From positions 3,906,001-3,970,000 of the forward strand of contig NZ_AP025688.1 in assembly GCF_023168325.1 (NCBI RefSeq): DNA of 64,000 bases. The letters are read 5' to 3'. The notes beneath the pieces were generated by a model. That model made no database searches. It was not told the origin of the DNA and saw only the letters and a list, made by a program, of their open reading frames with translations. The position numbers were made by a program, and so were the translations under genes. Source of the stretch: Tsukamurella sp. PLM1. Its GTDB lineage: Bacteria > Actinomycetota > Actinomycetes > Mycobacteriales > Mycobacteriaceae. Positions 9,434 to 19,328 of the stretch are shown one piece after another; the first letter of the stretch is position 1, and the number at the start of each line of letters is the position of its first letter.

Positions 9434-10396
9434 GTGACCGCAGAAACGCAGACCCTCTCGGCGCCGATGCACCTGTCCTTCGACTACACCCGGTCGCTCG
9501 GACCCGTCCTGGGCGCGTTCATGACGAACCTCCGCGAGCGCCGCATCGTCGGCACCCGGGACGCGGCCGGGCGGGTGCACGTGCCCCCGCTGGAGTTCGA
9601 TCCCGACACCACGGCCGCCCTCAGCGAGATCGTTCCGGTCTCCGACACCGGCACGGTGACCAGCTGGAGCTGGAACGCGCACCCCGTCGACGGGCAGCCC
9701 TTCGACCGGCCCTTCGCGTACGCCCTCATCAGGCTCGACGGTGCCGACACCTCCCTCCTGCACGCCGTGGACGTCGCAGGCCCCGCGGACATGTCGACGG
9801 GCATGCGGGTACACGCCCGCTGGGCCGCGGAGACCACGGGTGCGATCGGCGACATCACGCACTTCGTCCCCGGCGAGGGCTCCGGCGTCCCCGAGGTCGG
9901 CGCACCGTCGGGCGAGCCGATCGAGATCCTCACCACCCCGGTCGCGCTGCGCCTCGAACACTCGGCATCCGTGCCGGAGACCCGCTACCTGCAGGCCCTC
10001 GCCGAGGGCCGGCTGTTGGGGCAGCGGTGCGGGACGTGCGGCAACGTCTACGTGCCGCCGCGCAACGCCTGCCCGATCGACGGCATCCCCACCACCGAGG
10101 AGGTCGACCTGCCGGACACCGGCGTGGTCACCACCTTCTGCGTGGTGAACGTGCCCTTCCAGGGCCAGCGCATCAAACCTCCGTACGTCGCCGCCTACGT
10201 GCTGATCGACGGCGCCGACATCCCGTTCCTCCACCTCGTCCTCGGCTGTGAACCTGCCGAGGTGCGAATGGGCATGCGGGTGCGTGCCGTGTGGAAGCCC
10301 CGCGAGGAATGGACTCCCAGCCCCGGCAACATCTCGCATTTCGAACCGACCGGCGAGCCGGACGCCCCCTACTCCAGTTACGAGAAGCACCTGTGA
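9434..10396 (+). CDS. DUF35 OB-fold / zinc-ribbon protein (Rv3521-like)
   Basis: About 320 residues with two OB-fold units. The second unit contains the rubredoxin-like zinc ribbon GQRCGTCGNVYVPPRNACP followed by the OB barrel (DTGVVTTFCVVNVPF... ). DUF35 proteins bind acyl-CoA and partner with thiolase-like lyases; here the partner genes Ltp4 and Ltp3 follow directly, as in Mtb Rv3521-Rv3523. The start is taken as GTG 9434; ATG 9467 (MHLSFDYTRSLGP) is an alternative. It ends TGATG, overlapping the ltp4 start. No frameshift is seen. Confidence 0.82.
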   Translation: MTAETQTLSAPMHLSFDYTRSLGPVLGAFMTNLRERRIVGTRDAAGRVHVPPLEFDPDTTAALSEIVPVSDTGTVTSWSWNAHPVDGQPFDRPFAYALIRLDGADTSLLHAVDVAGPADMSTGMRVHARWAAETTGAIGDITHFVPGEGSGVPEVGAPSGEPIEILTTPVALRLEHSASVPETRYLQALAEGRLLGQRCGTCGNVYVPPRNACPIDGIPTTEEVDLPDTGVVTTFCVVNVPFQGQRIKPPYVAAYVLIDGADIPFLHLVLGCEPAEVRMGMRVRAVWKPREEWTPSPGNISHFEPTGEPDAPYSSYEKHL

Positions 10397-11470
10397 TGTC
10401 GCGAACCTGCACCGATCCGGACGGCTCCGTCGCCGTCGTCGGCTACGCCGCCACCCTCACTCCGCGCCGCCGAGACCACCACCAACGGCGTGGAGATGCT
10501 GATCCCACTCTTCGCCGACGTCTTCGCCCAGACCGGCCTCACCAAGTCCGACATCGGATTCTGGTGCTCCGGGTCGTCGGATTACCTTGCAGGGCGCGCA
10601 TTTTCGTTCATCGCCGCCGTGGATTCCATCGGGGCCGTCCCGCCCATCAACGAATCGCACGTCGAGATGGACGCCGCGTGGGCGCTGTACGAGGCGTGGG
10701 TGAAGATCCGCACCGGCGAGATCGATACCGCGCTGGTGTACGGCTTCGGCAAGTCGTCGGCGGGTCAGCTGCGCCGCACCCTCACCATGCAGCTCGACCC
10801 GTACAGCGTCGCGCCGCTGTGGCCCGATTCGGTGTCGGTCGCCGCGCTGCAGGCGCGCGCGGGCATCGACTCCGGCGCGTGGACCGAGGCCGACATGGCC
10901 GCCGTGGCGGCCCGCAGCCTGAGCGACGCGGCATCGAACCCCGCTGCCCAGTTCTCGCGCACGGTCGACGCCGATACCCTTCTGGCCGAACCCATGTGGG
11001 CGGATCCCCTACGCCGGCACGACATCGCCCCCGTCACCGACGGTGCCGCGGTCGCGATCCTCGCCTCCGCCGAGCGCGCCCGCGAGATCCGCGACAGGCC
11101 CGCGTTCATCACGGGTCTTGAGCACCGGATCGACTCTCCCGCTCTGGGCTCCCGCGACCTGACGGAGTCCCCGTCGACCACCGCCGCCGCCCTCGCTGCG
11201 GGCGCCGGTGGTGTGCAGTTCGCCGAACTCCACGCACCGTTCACTCATCAGGAACTGATCCTGCGGGCGGCGATCGGGCTCGGTGACGACGTGCGGATCA
11301 ACCCGTCCGGCGGTGCGCTGGTGGGGAACCCGATGTTCTCGGCGGGCCTCGCCCGGATCGGCGAGGCCGCCCGTGCGGTGTTCAGCGGCGACGCGGAGCG
11401 CGTCCTCGCCCACGCCACGGGCGGGCTCGCCCTGCAGCAGAACCTGATTGCCGTGATGGAGGCCAAGTGA
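10396..11470 (+). CDS. ltp4: Thiolase-like lipid-transfer protein Ltp4
   Basis: SCP-x/thiolase-like protein of about 358 residues without a separate sterol-carrier domain. GFWCSGSSDYLAG, SHVEMDAAWALYEAW, the PVTDGAAVAILAS segment, ELHAPFTHQELI and RINPSGGALVGNP are typical of the Ltp3/Ltp4 group, probably aldol lyases that release propionyl-CoA or act with DUF35 partners. The start is ATG 10396, overlapping the previous stop. The frame changes near 10462-10471 (net one extra or two missing bases) between TLTPR and AETTTNGVEML. It corresponds to Mtb Rv3522 by order and length. Confidence 0.8.
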
Positions 11471-12641
11471 TGGCTAAGCCCACTGCCGTACTCGGGACGG
11501 GCCAGACCCGTCACCGCGCCAAGCGCACCGACGTCTCGATGGCCGGGATGATCCGCGAGGCCGTCGACGCCGCGCTGCTCGACGCCGGCACCACGATGGC
11601 CGACATCGACGCCATCGTGATCGGTAAGGCGCCGGACATGTTCGAGGGCGTCATGATGCCCGAGCTGTTCCTGGCCGACGCGCTCGGCGCCGTCGGCAAG
11701 CCGTTGCTGCGGGTGCACACCGCCGGCTCGGTCGGTGGCTCGACCGCCGCCGTCGCCGCCGCCCTGGTCAAGTCGGGCGTGCACCGGCGGGTGCTCACGG
11801 TGGCGTGGGAGAAGCAGTCGGAGTCGAACGCCATGTGGGCGTTGTCGATCCCGGTCCCGTTCACGGTGCCGGTCGGCGCTGGGGCGGGCGGCTACTTCGC
11901 CCCGCACGTGCGCTCCTACATCCGTCGCTCGGGCGCGCCCGACCACATCGGGGCGATGGTCGCGGTGAAGGACCGGCGCAACGGGGCGCGGAACCCGCTC
12001 GCCCACCTGCACCAGCCCGACATCACGCTCGAGTCCGTGCAGGCGTCCCAGATGCTGTGGGATCCGATCCGATTCGACGAGACCTGCCCGTCGTCCGACG
12101 GCACCTGCGCCATCGTGCTCGGCGACGAGGAGGCCGCCGCCGCATCGGAGGCCTCGACCGGCAACCGGGTCGGCTGGGTGCTCGCGACCGCTATGCGCAC
12201 CGAGCCCCTCGCGTACGCCGGGCGCGAGCACGTCAGCCCCCGCGCGGGCCAGGACGCAGCCGCCGCCCTGTGGCGGGATGCCGGCATCACCGACCCGCTG
12301 CGCGAGGTCGACGCCGCCGAGATCTACGTGCCCTTCTCCTGGTTCGAGCCGATGTGGCTGGAGAACCTGGGGTTCGTCCCCGAGGGTCAGGGCTGGAAGC
12401 TCACCGAGTCCAGGGCACCGAGATCGGCGGGGAACTGCCCGTCAATCCGTCCGGCGGCGTGCTCTCCTCCAACCCCATCGGCGCGTCCGGCATGATCCGG
12501 TTCGCCGAGGCGGCGAAGCAGGTCATGGGCCGGGCCGGGGACTACCAGGTCGACGGTGCCCGAACGGCTCTCGGCCACGCCTACGGCGGCGGCTCGCAAT
12601 ACTTCTCGATGTGGCTGGTGGGCGCTGACAAACCCGCCTGA
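11470..12641 (+). CDS. ltp3: Thiolase-like lipid-transfer protein Ltp3
   Basis: About 390 residues, a paralogue of the preceding gene. Visible segments are AVLGTGQTRHRAKRTDVS, HTAGSVGGSTAAVAAALV, FDETCPSSDGTCAIVLGD, ELPVNPSGGVLSSNPIGASG and the C-terminal GHAYGGGSQYFSMW. The start ATG 11470 overlaps the ltp4 stop (TGATG). One base is missing near 12408-12415, before GTEIGGELPVN. It corresponds to Mtb Rv3523 and very likely forms a complex with Ltp4 and the DUF35 protein. The exact reaction of this trio is not established to my knowledge. Confidence 0.8.
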
Positions 12642-12670
12642 TTCCGCATACCTTCCTCTGGCCGGCGCTT

Positions 12671-12686
12671 GTTCCACCCGTGGAAC
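12671..12686. repeat. Short perfect inverted repeat
   Basis: GTTCCAC at 12671-12677 and GTGGAAC at 12680-12686 separated by CC, 30 bases after the ltp3 stop codon. It could be part of the transcription stop of the ltp operon or a protein-binding site. Confidence 0.4.
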
Positions 12687-12836
12687 CGGCACGGGTACGG
12701 GCGTGCGGCACTACCACGATGGCAACGCCCTCGGATTCCGTCCACCTCGGACACGCGGTCCGGAGCGGACAGAATTCGAGGGCTTGTTCGAACGCGACAT
12801 CCTTCAGTCGCCGGCCGACTCGCCGGGCCCCGCACA

Positions 12837-12871
12837 CGACGAAGCCCCGGGAGATTCCCGGGGCTTCGTCG
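12837..12871. terminator. Strong bidirectional hairpin terminator
   Basis: A 16-base perfect stem (CGACGAAGCCCCGGGA and its complement) with a 3-base loop lies between the convergent ltp3 and cyp125 genes, 10 bases after the cyp125 stop. Confidence 0.8.
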
Positions 12872-12880
12872 TGGACGTGC

Positions 12881-14104
12881 CTACTCGTAGGCGACCTTCC
12901 AGTGCTTGATGCCGTTGAGCCAGCCGGACCGCAGGCGCTGCGGGGGCTCGAGCTCGCGGAGGTTCGGCATGACGTCGGCGATGGCCTTGAACATGAGATC
13001 CATCTCGAGCCGCGCGAGGTTCGCGCCCACGCAGTGGTGGGTGCCCGAGCCGCCGAAACCGACGTGCGGGTTCGGGTCGCGCAGGATGTTGAAGGTGTAG
13101 GGATCCTCGAAGGCGTCCTCGTCGAAGTTCGCCGAGGCGTAGAACAGCGCCACGCGCTGGCCCTTCTTGATCGTCTGCTCACCGAGCTGGACGTCCTCGA
13201 GCGCGGTCCGCTGGAACACCGACACCGGCGTCGCCCAGCGCACGATCTCGTCGGGCGCGGTGCGCGGACGCTGCTCCTTGTAGATCTCCCACTGCTCGGG
13301 GTAGTCCACGAAGGCCTTCATGCCGTGGCTGATGGCGTTACGGGTGGTCTCGTTGCCGGCAACCGCGAGCAGCAGCACGAAGAAGGCGAACTCGTCACTG
13401 CCGAGCGACTCACCGTCGATATCGGCCTGGATCAGCGAGGTCACGATGTCGTCCATCGGGCACTTGCGGCGCTCCTCGGCGAGGTTCCACGAGTAGCCCG
13501 TGAACTCCGTCATCGCCTCGAGGTAGTTGCCCTCGAACTCGGGATCGTCGTACGCCATCATCGAATTGGACCAGTCGAACAGCTTACGGCGGTCCTCCTG
13601 GGGCACACCGAGCAGCTCAGCGATAGCCTGCAGCGGAAGCTCCGAGGCGACCTGCTCGACGAAGTCCCCGCCGCCGGTCTTGCGCGCCTCGTGCACGATC
13701 TGCTCGGCCCGCTCGGCCAACGCGTCGTGCAGCGACTGCACCGCCTTCGGCGTGAAACCGCGCGAGATGATGCGACGCGTCTTGGTGTGCTGCGGCGGAT
13801 CCATGTTCAGCAGCAGCATCCGTTGCATGTCGATCTGCTCCCGCTCGATCTCGGGACCGAACCGGACGATCGCGCCGTTCTCCCAGTTCGAGTACTGTTT
13901 CGGGTTCCGCGAGATGGCCTTGATGTCCTCCAGCTTGGACACCACCCAGAAGCCCCCGTCGTCGAACCCGGTGGTCCCGGGCGGGATGTCCTGCCACCAC
14001 ACCGGCGCTGAACGCCGCAGCTCGGCGAACTCGGCCTCGGGCCGTCGCTCCGACCACAGGTCGGGGCTGGTGAAATCGAACCCCGCGGGGAAGTGCACGC
14101 TCAC
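12881..14104 (-). CDS. cyp125: Steroid C26-monooxygenase CYP125
   Basis: Cytochrome P450 of 407 residues that oxidises the terminal side-chain carbon of cholesterol or cholest-4-en-3-one to the C26 alcohol and acid. The heme loop FGGSGTHHCVGANLAR carries the axial Cys, the I-helix shows VAGNETTRNA with the acid-alcohol-type ETT and the K-helix has EIVRW. The N-terminus FDFTSPDLWSERRPEAEFAELR is typical of CYP125A1 (Rv3545c). The start is GTG 14104. It is divergent from fadA5, as in Mtb, across a perfect KstR box, and it is intact. Confidence 0.93.
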   Translation of the reverse strand: MSVHFPAGFDFTSPDLWSERRPEAEFAELRRSAPVWWQDIPPGTTGFDDGGFWVVSKLEDIKAISRNPKQYSNWENGAIVRFGPEIEREQIDMQRMLLLNMDPPQHTKTRRIISRGFTPKAVQSLHDALAERAEQIVHEARKTGGGDFVEQVASELPLQAIAELLGVPQEDRRKLFDWSNSMMAYDDPEFEGNYLEAMTEFTGYSWNLAEERRKCPMDDIVTSLIQADIDGESLGSDEFAFFVLLLAVAGNETTRNAISHGMKAFVDYPEQWEIYKEQRPRTAPDEIVRWATPVSVFQRTALEDVQLGEQTIKKGQRVALFYASANFDEDAFEDPYTFNILRDPNPHVGFGGSGTHHCVGANLARLEMDLMFKAIADVMPNLRELEPPQRLRSGWLNGIKHWKVAYE

Positions 14105-14149
14105 GTCGCCTCCTCAAGCGTCTTCACCCGGACTTCAGCCAGGCGTATC

Positions 14150-14163
14150 TGAAACATGTTCTA
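14150..14163. promoter_or_regulatory. KstR operator
   Basis: TGAAACATGTTCTA matches TnnAACnnGTTnnA exactly. It lies 46 bases upstream of cyp125 and about 190 bases upstream of fadA5, in the same divergent arrangement as the Rv3545c-Rv3546 promoter of Mtb. Confidence 0.85.
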
Positions 14164-14337
14164 CTCATTGAAGCACAGACCGTCCGCTCGTGAGCTAGAT
14201 TGCGGAGGACGCTGGTTGCACAGCAGATACACAGGGACGAACCAGTCGCGGCGCCGCCCCACGAGGCTCGACAAAGCCGGAGATCGGCGCCACAATCGAG
14301 AACGTGCTCTACCCATCGGGTCGAGCCGAGAATGTGA

Positions 14338-15510
<1,173 letters not shown>

Positions 15511-15514
15511 GGCG

Positions 15515-16501
15515 ATGCGGGTAGCAGTCACCGGCGCAGCCGGTTTCGTCGGCGGAAACCTCCTGCAACAGCTCGTTGAGCACGGCCACGAGGTGGTTGC
15601 GATCGACCGCACCAGTTCGCCGCACGCCCCCGACGGCGTGCGCTGGGTGCAGGCCAGCGTGCTCGAGCCCGACGAGATGCGCGCGGCGCTCAAGGGTGTG
15701 GAGGTGGTCTACCACCTGGTGGCGATGATCACCCTGCGCATGCAGGACGAGAAGGCCTGGCACCTGAACACGGTGGGCGTACGCACGGTCGCTCGGGCCG
15801 CACTCGAAGCCGGGGTGCGGAAAATGGTGCACCTCAGCTCCATCCACGCTTTCGACCAGGACCTCGTTGACGTCATCGACGAGACGGCGCCGCGGTCGGA
15901 GCGACCCGAGATCCCCGTGTACGACCGTTCCAAGTGGGCGGGCGAACAGGAGCTCCGCAGAGTCATCGACGACAGCCTGGACGCCACGATCTGCAATCCG
16001 ACCGGCGTGTGGGGGCCTGCCGACCACGGCGCCTCGCTCTCGCGCCTGAACCGCCTCGCGCACACGGCCGCCCGAGGCCGCATGCCCGCGTTCGTCTCCA
16101 AGGCCGGCTTCGACCTGGTCGATGTGCGCGACGTGGCGACGGGCGTGATGCTCGCGGCCGAGAAGGGCCGGACGGGCGAGAACTACCTCCTCGGAGGCGA
16201 GTTCGCTCCGATCATCGACGCCATGAGGCTCTCCGCACAGGCCGCGGGGAAGTCGGGCCCCCGCGTGGCCGTGCCGATCGGTGCGCTCGCGGCGATCATG
16301 CCGGTGCTCGAACCGATCAACGCCCGGCTCGGCTCGGACGTCCTCTCCAAGGCCGCGCTCGGGCCGCTCTTCGCGTCACCGCTGGTCGATATCAGCAAGG
16401 CCCGCAACGAACTCGGCTACGCCCCGCGTTCGATGGCAACGACCGCCACCGAGCTGGTGCGCTTCTTCGCGGAGTCCGGCCGGCTCGGCACGCGGGCCTG
16501 A
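15515..16501 (+). CDS. NAD(P)-dependent epimerase/dehydratase-like extended SDR
   Basis: Extended short-chain dehydrogenase of 328 residues. The Rossmann motif VTGAAGFVGGNLLQQL is at the N-terminus, the YxxxK catalytic pair is in VYDRSKWAGEQE and NPTGVWGP follows. It may act on a 3-hydroxy or keto steroid or on a sugar nucleotide; the sequence alone does not decide. It directly follows fadA5 (4-base gap) and so is probably sterol-induced. I do not assign it to a named Mtb gene. Confidence 0.7.
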   Translation: MRVAVTGAAGFVGGNLLQQLVEHGHEVVAIDRTSSPHAPDGVRWVQASVLEPDEMRAALKGVEVVYHLVAMITLRMQDEKAWHLNTVGVRTVARAALEAGVRKMVHLSSIHAFDQDLVDVIDETAPRSERPEIPVYDRSKWAGEQELRRVIDDSLDATICNPTGVWGPADHGASLSRLNRLAHTAARGRMPAFVSKAGFDLVDVRDVATGVMLAAEKGRTGENYLLGGEFAPIIDAMRLSAQAAGKSGPRVAVPIGALAAIMPVLEPINARLGSDVLSKAALGPLFASPLVDISKARNELGYAPRSMATTATELVRFFAESGRLGTRA

Positions 16502-16536
16502 CCACACAGACTCGGCCGACCCCTCGCCGAGACGCG

Positions 16537-16572
16537 GCCGGCCGCACGGAGATCCCCTCCCGTGCGGCCGGC
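16537..16572. terminator. Bidirectional hairpin terminator
   Basis: GCCGGCCGCACGG (16537-16549) pairs perfectly with CCGTGCGGCCGGC (16560-16572) over a 10-base loop, between the convergent epimerase and SDR genes. Confidence 0.75.
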
Positions 16573-16589
16573 ACCGTCGTCTTCGACGG

Positions 16590-17495
16590 TCAGGTGCCGT
16601 AGACGGGCTCCGGCGGCTGCGCCTCGGCGAGGAGGCCGCGCACCACGTCCCCCAGCTCCGCGGGCTCCCAGCGTGCGCCCTTGTCACGCTGCGGGCCGTG
16701 CCGCCAGCCCTGCGCCACGGAGACCTTGCCGCCCTCGACCTCGAAGACGCGGCCCGTCACCCCGGCGGACTCGGTGCTGCCGAGCCACACCACCAGCGGC
16801 GAGATGTTCTCCGGCGCCATCGCGTCGAATCCGTCCTCGGGAGCGGCCATGTCGTCGGCGAACGTCACCTCGGTCATCCGCGTGCGCGCGGCCGGCGCGA
16901 TCGCGTTCACGGTGATGCCGTAGCGCCCCATTTCGGCCGCCGCCTGGATCGTCATCTCGGCGATGCCCGCCTTCGCCGCGGCGTAGTTCCCCTGACCGAC
17001 GCTGCCCAGCAGGCCGGCACCGGAGCTGGTGTTGATCACCCGCGCGTCGGGCCGGCGCCCTGCCTTCGACTCGTCCCGCCAGTAGCCCGCCGCGTGGCGC
17101 AGCATCGCGAAATGCCCCTTGAGGTGCACGCGCGTCACGGCGTCCCACTCCGCCTCGGACATGTTCACCAGCATGCGGTCGCGCAGGAAACCGGCGTTGT
17201 TCACGAGCACGTCCAGGCGACCGAACTCGTCGATCGCGGTGCGCACCAAGGCCTCCGCTCCCGCCCAGTCCGCCACGTCGGAGGGGTTCGCGACGGCACG
17301 ACCGCCGGCGGCCCTGATCTCCTCCACCACCTGCTGGGCGGGTCCCGCCGACGCGTCGGCACCGTCGAGCCCGACGCCGTAGTCGTTGACCACGACCGCC
17401 GCCCCCTCCGCGGCGTACGCGAGTGCGTGGGCACGGCCGATGCCGCGGCCGGCCCCGGTGACGATGACCACACGGCCGTCGACTATTCCTGTCAT
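16590..17495 (-). CDS. Short-chain dehydrogenase (Rv3548c-like)
   Basis: SDR of 301 residues. VIVTGAGRGIGRAHALAYAAEGA is the cofactor site, LVNNAGFLRDRMLVNMSE the NNAG motif and the catalytic Ser-Tyr-Lys triad is in NTSSGAGLLG and GNYAAAKAG. Sequence and neighbourhood correspond to Mtb Rv3548c in the KstR2 regulon, which acts on the HIP (ring C/D) intermediates or side-chain 3-hydroxyacyl-CoAs. It overlaps the preceding SDR gene by ATGA at 17492-17495, so the two are co-translated. Intact. Confidence 0.82.
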   Translation of the reverse strand: MTGIVDGRVVIVTGAGRGIGRAHALAYAAEGAAVVVNDYGVGLDGADASAGPAQQVVEEIRAAGGRAVANPSDVADWAGAEALVRTAIDEFGRLDVLVNNAGFLRDRMLVNMSEAEWDAVTRVHLKGHFAMLRHAAGYWRDESKAGRRPDARVINTSSGAGLLGSVGQGNYAAAKAGIAEMTIQAAAEMGRYGITVNAIAPAARTRMTEVTFADDMAAPEDGFDAMAPENISPLVVWLGSTESAGVTGRVFEVEGGKVSVAQGWRHGPQRDKGARWEPAELGDVVRGLLAEAQPPEPVYGT

Positions 17496-18409
17496 GGACG
17501 ATTCTCCTGGTTCTCGGTTCGATTCGAGTTCGGCCGCTCAGCACCGTTGTCGACGGTGGCCGCGGCCAGGAAGGCGGGGCGCTCGCCGCCGCCGTGGACG
17601 AGCAGGGTCGCGCCGGTGACGTACGAGGCGAGCGGGGACGCGAGGAAGGCCGCGCACTCCCCGACCTCCTCCGGGTCCGCGAGGCGGCCCAGCGGCACGG
17701 TCGCCCCGATCGCGGCGATCCCCGCGTCGTCACCGTAGTGCTGTTCCGCAGCCTCGGTGCGCACCATGCCGACGTCGAGGGCGTTCACCCGCACCGCGGG
17801 CGCCCACTCCACCGCAAGACTCGTGGTGAGTGAGTCGAGCCCCGCCTTCGCCGCCCCGTAGGCCGCGGTCCCGGGGGACGGGCGTGTGGCGCTCACGCTC
17901 GAGATGTTGACGATAGCTCCGCGCCCCGCCACCTGCATGACCGCGTTCGCCCTCTGCGCCACCAGGAGCGGCGCGAGCAGGTTGAGTCCGACGACCTTCT
18001 CGTGGAATCGGGGCGAGGCATTCGCGGCATCGGAGTAGGGCGCGCCGCCGGCGTTGTTGACGAGCACGTCGAGGCGACCGTACCGCTCGATGATGCCGGC
18101 GACGAGCGCGTCCACCTGCTCGGGGTCGCGGACATCGGCCGCGACGAATTCGGCGACGGCACCGCCGACTCCGCCGAATCCATCGACTCCGCCGACTCCG
18201 CCGAATCCATCGGCTCCGCCGACTCCGCCGAATCCATCGGCTCCGCCGACCGCCACCGGGCTCTCCGGTTCGCGCCTGGCGCACACCACCACGGTGGCGC
18301 CGTGCCGGAGGAAGACGCGGGCGATACCCGCACCGATTCCGCGCACTCCACCGGTGACCAGTACCACCGCACCGTCGAGCCCGAGGCCCACCGACGTCGC
18401 TGCGCTCAC
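17492..18409 (-). CDS. Short-chain dehydrogenase (Rv3549c-like) with a Gly-rich tandem-repeat insert
   Basis: SDR of about 305 residues: LVTGGVRGIGAGIARVFL, then LVNNAGGAPYSD, catalytic Ser in NISSVSATRP and Tyr/Lys in AAYGAAKAGLD. By order it is the Rv3549c homologue of the KstR2 regulon. It is longer than usual because three copies of a nine-residue unit, GGADGFGGV, are inserted right after the cofactor-specificity strand (VVVCARREP). The start is taken as GTG 18409 (VSAATSVGLGLDG); an upstream start at 18463 would overlap the operators and is less likely. Promoter faces echA20 across the KstR2/KstR box pair. Confidence 0.78.
   Translation of the reverse strand: MSAATSVGLGLDGAVVLVTGGVRGIGAGIARVFLRHGATVVVCARREPESPVAVGGADGFGGVGGADGFGGVGGVDGFGGVGGAVAEFVAADVRDPEQVDALVAGIIERYGRLDVLVNNAGGAPYSDAANASPRFHEKVVGLNLLAPLLVAQRANAVMQVAGRGAIVNISSVSATRPSPGTAAYGAAKAGLDSLTTSLAVEWAPAVRVNALDVGMVRTEAAEQHYGDDAGIAAIGATVPLGRLADPEEVGECAAFLASPLASYVTGATLLVHGGGERPAFLAAATVDNGAERPNSNRTENQENRP
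18167..18247. repeat. In-frame 27-bp tandem repeat, three copies
   Basis: Units at 18167-18193, 18194-18220 and 18221-18247 differ by one base only. Each encodes nine residues, so the repeat number can vary without breaking the SDR frame. It lies in the surface loop after beta-strand 2 of the Rossmann fold. Confidence 0.9.
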
Positions 18410-18458
18410 AAGATTTCCCCACTTCCCATTCCGGCTGACAGGGCTTCGGTGGTAGCGT

Positions 18459-18476
18459 ACCAAGCAATTGCTCGGT
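18459..18476. promoter_or_regulatory. KstR2 operator (near-perfect palindrome)
   Basis: ACCAAGCAATTGCTCGGT: the first 14 bases fit the KstR2 consensus AnCAAGnnCTTGnT with one mismatch, and the 8-2-8 palindrome has one mismatch. It lies between the Rv3549c-like SDR and echA20, where the KstR2 site also lies in Mtb. Confidence 0.72.
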
Positions 18477-18477
18477 T

Positions 18478-18491
18478 TAGATCACGTTCTA
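18478..18491. promoter_or_regulatory. KstR-like operator (one core mismatch) beside the KstR2 box
   Basis: TAGATCACGTTCTA differs from TnnAACnnGTTnnA in one core base (ATC for AAC). It starts one base after the KstR2 box, the same pairing seen before fadD3. Confidence 0.5.
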
Positions 18492-18515
18492 CCTGTCTAC
18501 CTCGAAGGAGTCGGT

Positions 18516-19328
18516 GTGTCTTCACCGATCACGACCACCGTCGACGAGCCCGGGATCCACACGATCACCGTCGACGCCCCGCCCGTCAACGCCCTCACCG
18601 TGCAGGGCTGGTTCGACCTCGCGGCCGCGATCACCGAGGCCGGACGCGACCCGTCGTGCCACGTCGTCGTGGTGCGCGCCGAGGGACGCGGCTTCAACGC
18701 CGGCGTCGACATCAAGGAGATCGACGCCGCACAGGCCGCCGGCGACGGCTACGGCGCGCTGATCGGCGCGAACTCGGGCTGCGCCGCGGCCTTCTCGGCG
18801 GTGTACGACTGTGCGGTACCCGTGATCGTCGCAGTGAACGGCTTCTGTCTGGGCGGGGGCATCGGCCTCGTCGGCAACGCCGACGTGGTCGTCGCCTCCG
18901 ACGACGCGACCTTCGGCCTGCCCGAGGTGGACCGCGGCGCCCTCGGCGCCGCAACGCATCTTGCGCGGCTGGTACCGCAGCACCTCATGCGAACGCTGTA
19001 CTTCACCGCCGGTACCGTGACCGCCCAGCAGCTGCACCACTTCGGCTCCGTGTACCGCGTCGTGCCGCGCGCCGAGCTCGACGAGGCCGCCCTCGAGGTG
19101 GCGCGGGCGATCGCCGCCAAGGACACCCGGGTGATCCGCAAGGCCAAGGAGGCGATCAATGGGATCGACCCCGTGAACGTCCACACCAGTTACCGGTTCG
19201 AGCAGGGCTTCACGTTCGAACTCAATCTCGCGGGCTACTCGGACGAGCACCGCCGCGAGTTCGTCGCCACCGGCCGCACCGTGGGCGATGCCGTCGACGC
19301 ACGGAAAGAACAGCAGGAGAACGTATGA
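18516..19328 (+). CDS. echA20: Crotonase EchA20 (steroid ring D hydrolase)
   Basis: Crotonase-superfamily protein of 270 residues from GTG 18516 (preceded by GAAGGAG). GRGFNAGVDIKEI and NGFCLGGGIGLVG form the oxyanion hole, and FGLPEVDRGALGAATHL occupies the active-site helix region. Mtb EchA20 (Rv3550) opens a ring of the HIP-derived CoA ester; gene order echA20-ipdA-ipdB-ipdC is the same as Rv3550-Rv3553. Its stop overlaps the ipdA start (ATGA). Intact. Confidence 0.88.
   Translation: MSSPITTTVDEPGIHTITVDAPPVNALTVQGWFDLAAAITEAGRDPSCHVVVVRAEGRGFNAGVDIKEIDAAQAAGDGYGALIGANSGCAAAFSAVYDCAVPVIVAVNGFCLGGGIGLVGNADVVVASDDATFGLPEVDRGALGAATHLARLVPQHLMRTLYFTAGTVTAQQLHHFGSVYRVVPRAELDEAALEVARAIAAKDTRVIRKAKEAINGIDPVNVHTSYRFEQGFTFELNLAGYSDEHRREFVATGRTVGDAVDARKEQQENV

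Noticed and set aside
8177..10390. 737-codon minus-strand frame spanning fadD8 and the opposite strand of the DUF35 gene
   Set aside because: Only the part below 9304 is real (FadD8-like). The upstream part is antisense to the intact DUF35 gene and crosses the KstR promoter.
10462..12415. ltp4 and ltp3 as pseudogenes
   Set aside because: Both halves stay conserved on either side of a single small shift and operon overlaps are intact; sequencing error is the simpler reading.
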